From contig BCIA01000006.1 of the NCBI GenBank assembly GCA_001599815.1, positions 1,490,961 to 1,554,960 on the forward strand: DNA of 64,000 nt, given 5' to 3'. Source of the DNA: Furcasterigmium furcatum (lineage: Eukaryota > Ascomycota > Sordariomycetes > Glomerellales > Plectosphaerellaceae). The notes below the pieces were generated by a model. It did no database searches and was not told where the DNA came from. It saw only the letters and a program-made list of their open reading frames with translations. Below, in pieces: positions 34,944-44,919 of this stretch (within the stretch, counting starts at the first letter, position 1; every line of letters starts with the position of its first letter). The translations under genes were made by a program, and so were the position numbers.

Positions 34944-36950
34944 ATGGAAGACCAGCTTCGCGAGATCTGGGCGAACGTGCTCTCTGTCGAACCCGCCGAG
35001 ATTAGCGTCGAGGACCATTTATTTGACCGTAAGAGCCACCGAGGAAGCCCAGAAGTTTTGACTCGAGGTAATAGTCTGCTAATGCTGTTCTTTGCGCAGT
35101 GGGAGGAAATTCGGTAAGCTGCTCCCACCGGCGGCCGACACTCGCCAGCATGCGAAAGGGGGTTCTAGCACTCACATCGACGGCATTGAATGTAGGTCAA
35201 AGCCATCCTGATCATTGCCCGGGCGGCTGAGCACCATCTCTATTTCGACATCAAAACCTTGTATGCCAGTGAGTGACATCCGCCAGTGTTCTTGTTACGA
35301 ATCCAGAGAGTCGAGGGGCCATTCACTCATAATATGTGTGGATCCTAGACCCAACCATTGGCACTCTGGCCAAAGCCATTCATCAGATTCAGAAAACAAC
35401 CGACAATCTTCCTCTCGTCGGTGTCCATGTCGACGACGAAGGCGAGCCAGCCGGCTCCTGCGACGTGCTGCAGCGAGTGCGGCACCGCATGGAGGCCCTC
35501 GGCATTCCGCAAACCCGAGTTCTGCGCGCCGTAGAACTTCGAGAAGACCAAGGTATGACAGGCCCAGAGTCCCATAAGCGAGTGGGTGGGCGGGCACTCA
35601 CTAGCTGCAGTCGATTTCATCGAGATGACCTCGCGGGGAGCCATCGGGGCCTCGTCGACCTTTATCTACGAAGTGCGCGGGTCAGACGTCCGGGTGAAGC
35701 TGCAGCGGGCCATCGCGGCGGTGGCTGGGAAGAACCCGATCCTGCGCACGACGTTTGCAGAAGTCGACGACAAGCATTATCAGGTGCTTCTAGCCGACTC
35801 CAGCCCAGCGCTGCTCGAGCGGTCCGGCCGGATCGACGATCATGCGTACGAAGCCGGCACGCGGGTGCTCGCCGCCGGGGACCCGACAGCGTACTTCACG
35901 CTCGTCGATGACGAGGGAACACTCCTGTTCACCTTTTCGGTCCTACACTGCTTCTTCGACGGCTTTTCTCGTACTCTGGTGGAGCAGGACCTCCTGGCGG
36001 CTCTCAAGAGCCCCGACGCCTTCGCCCAGCAGCCCGAGCGGCTGTGGTATGGCGACTTCGTGAGGCGCCTCAACGCCGACCTGAATGAGGCGGAGGCGGA
36101 GGCCTTCTGGCAGGGGTACATGGCGGGCAGCCAGCTCGAGACCATCTATCAAGGCAGCACGGCCCCCCCAAAGAGACGATTCGACCGATCTCTCTACCGA
36201 ACGGTGTCCACGCAGGCTGCCGCGGCCGGCCTGCAGGGCCGCCAGGTCCACCTGGCAACCGCCATCACGACGGCATGGGCACTGGCGCTGATGCATCGTT
36301 CCGGGTCCAGCGACGTGGCATTCACGGTGCTGACGCTCGGGCGGCTATACCCGTACCAGGGGATCGACCAGCTGATCGGACTGCTCGTCAAGGATCGCCC
36401 GTTTCGGCTGCGCGTGCAGGACGGCGCCTCGTCGACGCTCGGATCTGTCCTCCAGGGCGTGCAGGAGGATCTTGTGTCGGCAAGCGAACACGAGCACGGC
36501 CAGCAGCGGTTCCCCGGGGCGCCCTGCATGCAGTCGTACGTGAACATCAAGCTCGGGGGGTCTGCGATGGAGGAGACGGTTGTCGGCGGGGTAACGATCA
36601 CCCCGCGGCGGGACCTCGAGCGGTGGGAGAGCGAGTCGTCGTATGCGGTGTACCTCGAGATGAAGCCGGTGGCGGGCGCGAGCCTGTTCGAGATGCGCTA
36701 CCACTCGGAGCTCGTTGACGACGAGCAGGCCGCGGCGCTTCTGGGGAGTTTCCTGGAGCTGCTGGAGCGAATCAACCAGTCTCTTTCGACCACGACCGTG
36801 GCCAGCCTGCTGCAGGCGGAGGGCGAGCCGGGGGGGAGGGACGGGAAGGACGGGAAGGACCCTGCCGTCGTCTTGCGCCCAGCTGAGGCAGCGGACAGCG
36901 CGGGTCGTCCCGGCCGGCAGCCGGCGGGGGCAGCCATCGGATGCCGTTGA
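34944..36950 (+). CDS. Carrier-condensation (T-C) NRPS-fragment protein, 571 aa
   Basis: Five exons: 34944..35028, 35100..35113, 35196..35268, 35349..35552, 35611..36950 (571 aa). Residues 1-75 are a phosphopantetheine carrier domain with DLGGNS, attachment Ser33; that motif is encoded by a 14-nt micro-exon. Residues about 126-545 are a condensation domain: H238-C-F-F-D242-G keeps the catalytic second His and the Asp-Gly of HHxxxDG, the first His being Leu, and PYQGIDQLIGLLVKDRP matches the later core motif. There is no adenylation, thioesterase or reductase domain. T-C order with nothing before T suggests that it receives an activated acid from a separate enzyme, the divergently transcribed adenylating protein, and condenses it with a free or second substrate. 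It could instead be an acyltransferase of related fold fused to a carrier. Confidence 0.83.
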
Positions 36951-37482
36951 GATGGAGCCAGTGATGCTTTGCCCAGGGCAGAAATTAGACCACTTCGAGT
37001 ATAGCGCCGATGCGCATGCATGCGGGATCGCTGCGGCTGCACAGTTAAATTGAACCAGGGTCCAACGATCTCTTCGAGCCTCGGACCTCGCACCTCATGT
37101 CGTGCTACCACCCACCGCCGACACCACGATCCTCAGGATTGCCCTGCCCAGCATGACTTTGTTGGTGGCGGGGAGTTCAGGTCCCGTGCATACACCATGG
37201 CTGAGCCAGCTGAGCAACCAACAATCTCATCCCCGTCCAACGGCATGAGCGAAGTTAGACGGAGGAGGGGACCACAGCGGGACGGTCTCCGGGGCTGCAG
37301 CCGATGACCTTCCTTTGCACTGAACTCTGTACGCCCATCGTGAGCCCTTGGATGTGACCCATCACCCGCGCGGACTAATACGCTCTACCTCCGGCTTCTT
37401 CGAGTGCCGCTGCGCCCTCATCCCCGTCCCCAATCTTGTGTGAATCTTCCCACATCGCTCGTCCTCTGTCTACTCCTCCACC
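36951..37482 (+). promoter_or_regulatory. Promoter region of the 2OG oxygenase
   Basis: A 532-bp gap. It contains AGACGGAGGAGGGG at 37257-37270, identical to the copy in the adenylating-enzyme/T-C promoter. CT-rich runs precede the start. No gene seen. Confidence 0.5.
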
Positions 37483-38630
37483 ATGGGCTCGTCCGGTGAA
37501 CCTCTTCCGAGCTTCGCTCACAACCTACCCGTTGCCGCTCTCCCAACCGTGAGCTATCGTGCTCTGGTCAACGGCGATGCCCTCGAAGAGACGAAGCTTC
37601 TCTCCGTCTCGACTCGCGAGGGCTTTTTCTACCTCGACCTACAGGACGAGACTGGGCCGTCGACGACCCTCACACAAGTCGATGAGATCTACCGGTTCAT
37701 GCGTACCTGGTTTGGCCAGGCCGCCGAGACGAAGCTTCAGGACCTGCAGTCCAACTACACCGACGGGTTGGAACACTTCTTTGCCATTCCCTTGGGCAAA
37801 GAGCACAAGGCCGTTAACTCCGTCGCAGGTACAAGGCAACCGGATTCTTTGCCGGATCGTCGGATGGCGCTCGCGACGCGTACGAGAGTCTCAAGGTTGG
37901 TGTGCTCGTTGTCGTTGTCCCATGTCTTGACCAGGTCATTGAGAAAACTCCACGGCGCGTTTAGGTCTCGCACAAGGCGATGCGCGCACCCACGGCAGGC
38001 CTGCCGGACGCTATCCAGTCTAACCGTGGCCTCTTCGAGACGTATCTCGCCCGAGCAAACTCCATCGCCAGGCAGCTGCTATCCTCGCTCTCGACGGCCA
38101 TGTCCCTCCCTCCTGCGGACCACTTTGGCAACTTCCACCAGACCAGCGAGGACTCCAACTCAGTCCTTGTCCTCCTGCGCTACCCCTACGTCCCGCCGGA
38201 CCAGCAGTCGAAGACCGTCGGCCACAACAAGCACACCGACATTGGCAGCATCACCGTCCTCTTCACCGACCAGTGGGGCCTGCAGGTCACCGCGGCCGGC
38301 TCACAGGAATGGGAGTACGTTGCCCCGCGCCCCGGCTGCGCCATCATCAACGTCGGCGACTCGCTGCGCTTCCTCTCGCGGAAGAAGCTGCGCTCCTGCC
38401 TCCACCGCGTCGTCCCCGTCCCCGGACTCGCCAGCGACCGTTATACGATCGCCTACTTCCTGCGGCCGGACAACCACGTCTCCTTCGTCGACAGCCACGG
38501 GGAGCTCGTGACCGCGGAGCACTGGCATGATGTCAAGTATGAGGTCTTCCGGGCCACCCACGAGGAGCAGCGCAGGGACACCGTCCTCACGGGCGGATTG
38601 GAGCCGGTGGACGTAGCGGGGGTTTGTTGA
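37483..38630 (+). CDS. 2-oxoglutarate/Fe(II)-dependent oxygenase, 338 aa
   Basis: Three exons: 37483..37766, 37829..37895, 37965..38630 (338 aa). The start has a perfect CACCATGG context. The first exon remains open past the true donor at 37767; splicing there joins YTDG to YKATGFFAG, as in related enzymes. It belongs to the isopenicillin-N-synthase-like family: a DIOX_N-type N-terminal part, then the iron triad H207-x-D209 and H264 and the 2OG-binding R276 (DRYTIAYF). GHNKHTDIG and NVGDSLRF are family signatures. It probably hydroxylates, desaturates or cyclises the product of the neighbouring synthetase pair. It is cytosolic with no signal peptide. No residue needed for iron or 2OG binding is missing. 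Confidence 0.88.
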
Positions 38631-39440
38631 GTTGGTTCAGTGCTGCTAGGTTGTTCTTAGCTACATATTGATATTCTGACATGACTGCTTCCCTGAAACC
38701 TGACGTCATGTAGTGTCTCGCCGTTCCAGGTTTGATGTGTATCATCGACTTCTCTCGGACGGGGCATTCACCCACTCCGGGCACGAAGTAGGGACGCCAG
38801 CTTGGCCAATTCATCTCCAGCTTCAAGACAACAGCCCAACAGATCTGTCACAATCCCCTCTCCACTGGGAGGGAGATTGGGAGACAGGCAGTTGACTGCC
38901 CCGCCTCAGATCTCATCTTCTTCCCGCCTGCGGTGCGTCGAAGCGCCAGGACATACTCACCTTGCGCAGGGAGACGACCAACCCCGCAGCATCCTGCAGA
39001 AGTTCCCGCGATCTGCGGAGGACAAGTTACGCAGTGACGTTAGATGTCGGACATGCTGCACCAGTGATTTGTTTCGGTTGATCTGCATGTCTTATGTGAC
39101 GGGGAAACGGCCGAGACATGGCGCAACGCATCGGTTATCGTCATCCATGAATATTGGCATTGAGTCTTCTCCCGACCACCCGCATTTCCTAGCTGCAGCT
39201 CCTAGATTTCAGCTCGCTGCAACTCATCCCAGACCGCCATTAGCAGCGGCAGGGCAAGCAGGGTTTAGCTTGTGAGCTGCCCCGAAGCAACCGTCTACTA
39301 ACACTAACCGTTGCCGAAACCGGAAATCACACGAAAGGCGTGCGACCGCAAAGGGCGCACAAAGACACTTGGAGAGTTCATCCGAGCCAACAGTTCCCTC
39401 AACTTCTCGACTTTTCAGAGACCCTTGTCATCCTGCAGCT
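38631..39440. other. Intergenic, MFS exporter promoter
   Basis: An 810-bp gap between two genes on the same strand. No ORF with family features, no cluster-1 palindrome and no copy of the 14-mer of the two preceding promoters. Confidence 0.5.
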
Positions 39441-41085
39441 ATGCAACCCTCAATGGCTTCCCCCATCGCCGAACAGAACACCCCATTGCTGGCTGAAGCG
39501 AGAGCAGAGCAACATGCAGATTCAGATCACATCACCGTCGACTTCGATCCCAGCGGCGACCCTGACAACCCGCTCGAGTGGCCAGAGCCCTTCAAATGGG
39601 GTATTGTCGTCTTGTTGGCCTTCATGTCCTTCACCGTGTACGCCTCGTCCCGTCGAATCCTCGAGACGCCAGAACCCCCAGAACCGTAAGCTGACAGGGT
39701 TCGGTAGCGCATTCACATGCATCTCCGTCGTCTCAATAACAGACCTCATCGCCAGCGACCTAAACGGCAACAGCGATGACCCCTCCGCCGCGGTGCTTCT
39801 CGTCACCATCTGGGAGGTGGGCGAGGCCGCAGGCCCCCTCCTCATCGCGCCGCTGTCGGAGATGTACGGGCGCTACCCTCTCCTCAACATCACCAACGTC
39901 CTCTTCATCGCGGGCACGGTACTAGCAGTCCTCTCGCAGAGCTCGGGCATGCTCATCACCGCCCGCGCGCTGACGGGCATGGCGGTGTCGTCGAACGTGC
40001 TTAATCCCCCCATCATCGGTGACATTTTCACCCCCGAGAAGAGAGGCCGGGCCATCGGCGTGCTCATGTTCGCGACACTCGTCGGGGGCACTGTCGGGCC
40101 TGCTTTCAGCAGCGCCGTTGCTCAGAGACTGGGTTGGCGCGCCATCCTCTGGACGAGCGTTCTGCTGGCTGCCGTGTGTGAGCTGGCTTTCTTCACCTGC
40201 TTCCGGGAGACATACAAGGTGGCCATCCTTCGGCGGAGAGCAGTCAAACTGCGCAGCAAAACCGGAGATGTCCCGATCACCTTCGCTTTTGGTAAGGAGA
40301 CGGGCACGGAGAAGACTTGGGCCTACCTACGGACCTCCATGATGCGGCCGGCCAAAGTTCTTTTCGGCTCTGGTGTTCTCGCAGCGCTGTCCCTATTCGG
40401 CTCGGCCATATTCGCCTACTTCTACGTCGTGTCCGTGACACTCCCAGGCATCCTGAGGAATGTTTACGACGTGCCAGCGGCGGCAGTCGGGTCAGCCTTC
40501 CTAGCAAATGGTGAGCTTGATACACCATGATACCCCACCCCTCCCGTTGCTGCGCGTGTCCGGGCTGATCTTGTGTGTTTTCCAGGTATCGGCTCCCTTG
40601 CCGGCATCACCGTCTGCAACCTCTTCCTCGACAAGATCTACATGAGTCTCACCGCAGCCAACAACGGCATCGGCCACCCCGAGTACCGTCTGCCTCTGGC
40701 CGTCGTCGGCGCCTTCACACTGCCGCCAGGCGCCATGTTGTACGGCGCATGCGCAGAGTACAAGCTGCCCCTCGTGCTCTTGCTCTTATCCGTGGTCTGG
40801 ATCCGCCTATCCCTGATGCTGGCCTTCCTGCCGCTCATGGCATACGTGGTGGACGCCTTCGGACTCTTCTCAGCATCTGCCGTCACGGGAGTCATTGTCG
40901 CCCGGTGCCTGGCCGGCGCGTTCTTTCCTCTGGCTACGACCGTCATGATTGAACACATTGGCTACGGTCTCGGGTTTGCAGCACTCGGCGCCCTCAGTCT
41001 AGTGCTGGCCTTGATACCAGTGGTAGTTCTACGTTACGGATCTCGCTGGAGGCAGAAATCCGAGTACACCAGAACTACGTACTGA
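39441..41085 (+). CDS. MFS exporter, DHA1-type drug:H+ antiporter, 499 aa
   Basis: Three exons: 39441..39637, 39708..40510, 40586..41085 (499 aa). The first join restores SFTVAFTCISVVSI, the usual first helix of this family. Antiporter features include WEVGEAAGPLLIAPLSEMYG (the region of motifs D2 and A, with the GR-type loop) and an acidic DFDPSGDPDNPLEWP stretch before helix 1 that is typical of fungal 12-TM multidrug transporters. A central charged loop lies at about residues 250-285. It lies at the plasma membrane, where it would export the cluster product or give self-protection. A second in-frame ATG at 39453 has a poorer context. The frame before 39441 is open but starts only at TTG. 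Confidence 0.88.
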
Positions 41086-41635
41086 GACTTTAACGAGAGT
41101 CTGAGGGTCCTTGTAGAGAAAAGGCTGGCCTGAGGGGTAAGCTCTCGCTGTAAATAGATACCCATCCCTATTCATGACGTCAAAGTAGTGATCAGCGAGG
41201 CTCGCCAAGTGCTCTCACTGAGTCTTGGCATCCCTTTCCAATGACAGATTGCGCCCGATCAGGCACCTGTTCTCGTGAGCTCGCTTGCTGGAGACCCCAG
41301 ATGTTGATTGGTGGCCAGCGGTTGTTGTTGGTGCAAAAGTCCCATTCAAGCGATCCTGACCCCGGATTCGACCATGCTGCATGGGTGTGCAGCGGTGCAG
41401 CGGGCCTCAGCGCCAGGCAACAGTTTAGGCGAGGTACTTGTATCATTGCCGGCACCCAGTTTGGCTGGGCAAAGTTGGCATCCATCCATCTGTCTGTCTC
41501 CCTGAAAACCTGCCAGTTTCCAAGGTAAGCCGACGTCCCAGACATCGAGTCCAGTCCTCAGATCACCCAACGTTAACAACCCCAGGCTTCAAGTCCAGAC
41601 TTCTCCAGACTTCCCGATTACCCTATACCTCCACG
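41086..41635. other. Intergenic
   Basis: A 550-bp gap between the exporter and the small secreted protein gene. The frames here run into the secreted protein's frame but lack their own ATG-led coding evidence. A pyrimidine-rich tract precedes the next start. Confidence 0.45.
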
Positions 41636-41884
41636 ATGCGCATGTCAATCCTTCTCGGCCTCACCCAGGTCGCCGCCGCTCTCTCCGCTCCTGTCCCCAC
41701 GGAGTGTACTCGCATTGACCCAGAGTCCGGCAAGTGTGCCGAAGAAGTTTGCGGCAAGCTTGGAGTCATGCCCGTGCCTGAGGGCGAGGATCCTTCTCGA
41801 TACCGCCTCTGCCTCGAGCACCCTTCCATCCTCGACCCCGACTCGGACATGAGGCACGATGACCCTGCTGGTGGCGAGATCTAA
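41636..41884 (+). CDS. Small secreted four-Cys protein, 82 aa
   Basis: Single exon, 82 aa. The open frame extends upstream to 41438, but the ATG at 41636 directly begins a signal peptide (MRMSILLGLTQVAAALSA); a second in-frame ATG follows two codons later. The mature part is about 62 residues, acidic, with Cys24, Cys34, Cys39 and Cys59, enough for two disulfides. It has no homology that I recognise. Size, secretion signal and even Cys number fit a candidate effector or antimicrobial-like protein, but that is inference only. It lies between the exporter and TF3 of cluster 2 and could be co-regulated, or be an unrelated insertion. Confidence 0.72.
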   Translation: MRMSILLGLTQVAAALSAPVPTECTRIDPESGKCAEEVCGKLGVMPVPEGEDPSRYRLCLEHPSILDPDSDMRHDDPAGGEI

Positions 41885-42148
41885 GGCGGCACTTTGATCG
41901 GAGGAACTCACACGACAACTGCATTTTGGCATTTACCACTGGCTGTCTCTATTACGAGCGAAGGGACACTGGTGCTGTTACTCTATCGGGGAATAAATAC
42001 AATACGTTAAAGCAAAGAGGCGCATGCGTGACGCCGAGAACTCCACGTCGATTCATTGACAATCGAACATGTCTCCTTTCTCACAATTAAATCATTGAAT
42101 GTCCCTCGCTGCACCCTGCGTGACCCTCCAGGACAGGGCGCACTTCAG

Positions 42149-44383
42149 TCACAACCAGCTGTCATACGCATCGCCGCCGCTCAGGAGAAGTGCTTCAAGC
42201 GGATCCAACCACAGGCCTGGCTCGTCCATTGTCTGGAATGCAGTCAAGTCGCCTCCATCCCCGCCGCCCAAGTCCCCGGGCCCGTGGCTCTCCCCGGCTT
42301 CAACGCCGCTGCGCTCGTTGACATGTGCCTCGTTCGCAATGACGTTGACCCATTTCTCGATACACCCTTTCCGTTCCCTGAGCTTCCACGAGACTAAGTC
42401 CAAGAAGTCATTGGCCCATTCGGAGCAGTGCGCTGCAGCCATTTCGATCCTTGCTTCTTCGAACCGTGACGCGAGACGATCCAAGAGGTCCAGCATCAGA
42501 TCGTCCGAGCGGCAGCTGGCATCCATGGTCGTGGAAGTTGCACCGTTGTTGTTCATGTCCGTGTCGACGGGAGCATACGAGTTCCCCTGCCGATGGCGAG
42601 TCAGCAGCGCGACTCTGGCTCGACGGAGAAGGACCACGGTGGCATTCGTGAGGTGCAAGTATCCAGACATGGGCATGTAGAAGAAGTGGCAAACTGGTAT
42701 GGTCAGCCAGTCCTCGAACCAGGCCCTCAGTGCGGTATCCGCGGCATCCCTTTTGCTCGTCGAGGGTTCGTGAAAGTAGTCCGGCGTGTGGTGTAACGCA
42801 GCAACTGCCTCTTGATTCCGAATGTGGTCTGTATCCAATAGCTGCGACTCTAATAGTTGCAGCATCGCAAGGTTATGATGGCTCGATACCAAATCTGTGC
42901 CACCGTGTTAACTCGGAACATCTTGACAAGGAGGTGGGATGTCTACGAACATTGGTGGTGAGGTTTCTGTTGACTCTTGGCCTTGGAGCCCCGTAGGTTG
43001 TCCAACCCAGCCAGGTGTTTGTCGAGGTTGGCAGTCAAGGCATTCGAAGACGGCCGAACATCGACTGACTGGTCGCTCTGTTGAAGTTGGGCGATCATCT
43101 CATTCACGCGCTGGGCACGAACAAGCTGCGACAGGACCTCATCCGTGTCATACTCGAGTCCGGCCTGTAGTTCATCGAGCTGTCGTTCCATGTGTTGAGT
43201 GAAATGCCTGCCCGGGGAGTTCACTTTCTTGAATGTCACCGCAAAACTGGGAGAGCAGCGTCAGCTACCACAACGGAAGTGGGATAGTCCGCGGGGGATG
43301 AGGCTACAAACCTGGAATTGAGGTACCAGACAGCAAGAACAGCCCGTCTCTCATCGTTTGACGTTTCTCTGGGCTCTTCTGGGTCAATCCCTTGGAGACC
43401 CTTATTTCTCAACGCCGAACTGCGCAGTGGCCTATCTAGCCTCATGTCGGCAATGATGCTGGAAGCCAGATGCGCGAGAGTGTCGACGTGTCCATGGGCA
43501 AGACAGAAGTAATGATAGAAACCGACGAAAACAATGACGCTTTGCAAGAGGTCCAGAGACCTATCGGAGCCCATAAATACTGCATCGCAGATCTGTCGCA
43601 GCAGCACTCTGCTTTGATTCCACATGGACCGACGGTGTCGTAGCGAAGCCACCATCCTGATCGCCTTGGCGAGGAATGGCCGGGATTGGTGTAGTTCGAT
43701 CGCGGTGACGCCATCAGGGATGACAACAAACGGAAATTGAGGACTCAGTCGTGTGCGGTAAATCGAGAGAAGAGCTTCGTCAGACTCCGGGAGTCCCGGG
43801 TCATCCGCGCCATCCGTTTCCGAGAAGCAGGTGCAGGTGGGAGTAGGGAATGGATGGAACCCCGGGAGCGAAGTAGAGGCAATGAAAGCTCTGCCGGCAG
43901 GCGGCCGGGCCTCGACCTGTGCGATGTCCACATGGGAGTCTGACTCTGCTGCACTGGTTGCTGCATCGGTCCCCGGGGTTGGAAAAGGGGGGGAACGGCT
44001 CGGCGGGGAGTGGGTGATACCGTTGAAACTACCGGCAGGCCTGTGTCCCGGCTGCGGAATCGCAAAGTTTGGCGGGGTCCTGGGTACATAGAAATCAGTT
44101 CAACTCATAAGCGAGCTGTGTACCATGTTGGTCACCTACAAGGCATTTTGGCGGACTCTTCTCTTCCTTGGCTTGCGGACCTGCTGGGGACAGGATATAT
44201 TGAGACTCTGGCACCTGCACGCTCCACCGTATCAGAATATGCTTCCAGGGACATACGCAAGATAGACGCCCGGAAGCCCTACCTGTTGCACTTGGGGTCG
44301 CTCGTCTCCGGGGAGCGAATGCATCTCGTCTTCGCCTTTGCGCAGGGGTCACACGCGGCGCCCCAGCCTACAGACCACTTCAT
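42149..44383 (-). CDS. Zn2Cys6 transcription factor (TF3), 661 aa
   Basis: Five exons on the minus strand: 44283..44383, 44140..44214, 43312..44079, 42951..43246, 42149..42894 (661 aa). The zinc cluster lies almost at the N-terminus: C11-x2-C14-x6-C21-x10-C32-x2-C35-x6-C42, split by an intron between Asn33/Arg34 and Cys35, followed by the basic KPRKRR linker. A Pro/Ser-rich spacer leads into the middle-homology region (YRTRLSPQFPFVVIP, AVWYLNSSFAVTFKK). The C-terminus is Gly/Asp-rich and ends near DEPGLWLDPL, an acidic-hydrophobic patch that could activate transcription. The intron at 42895..42950 (56 nt) is the least certain join. It is convergent with the small secreted gene and divergent from YTP1-like A, so it may regulate cluster 2, the YTP1 pair, or both. 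Confidence 0.85.
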
Positions 44384-44919
44384 GTCCGATCAAGAGTATG
44401 CCGAGAGCGCGTCGGAAAGTAACCCAACTTCCAAGAGCCGGTCCGGAAAATGAGGCGTGGGAAGGAAGGCAAATCGGGGTTTTGAGGGCTTGCAGGACGG
44501 ATGGATGGATGACGTGGTGAAAGTCCGGAGTTGAGGTGACGACAGGCCAAGCCACGCTATTCGTCAACTCTCCGAAACTTCCGCGGAGGTTTCGGAAAGA
44601 TGACACCCCCACTCAGATCGCTTTGGGCTGAATAAGGCACTCACGTCGATCATTTTGCAGGGGTATCGTATATAACAGCACTTGGCCATGATGATCCTCC
44701 CGCATGTATTGGAAAGGGTCATGGAAAATAATTATTCGAGTCTGTTTTACTTCTCCTTTTCTGACTGATCGTGTCAAACTTTGATTGTTTTCTACCAAGT
44801 ACAACACACAACATTTCCACCGTGCGCAACCTTCTTACACGAGCCATTCCTCTCTCCAGGGCTGCCAATGAGGTGGCCAACGTTCTTGGTTCATCCGCCA
44901 AGTCAGGGAAACGCGCTCA
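44384..44919. promoter_or_regulatory. Bidirectional promoter TF3 / YTP1-like A
   Basis: A 536-bp region between divergent starts. It contains several TCCGGA or TCCGAAA-type sites, among them the 26-bp near-palindrome at 44571-44596. The half next to the YTP1 gene is AT-rich. Confidence 0.6.
44571..44596. promoter_or_regulatory. 26-bp near-palindrome with TCCGAAAC arms
   Basis: The arms TCCGAAAC and GTTTCGGA flank a CCGCGG centre, and the whole is symmetric except at one pair of positions. Its left 16 bp, read on the minus strand, are CCGCGGAAGTTTCGGA. That differs by one base from 47245-47260, upstream of YTP1-like B. CCG/CGG triplets suggest a Zn2Cys6 site. Confidence 0.55.

Noticed and set aside
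36275..36718. Open frames overlapping the T-C gene on both strands
   Set aside because: GC-driven shadows; Arg/Gly/Ala-rich with no motif.
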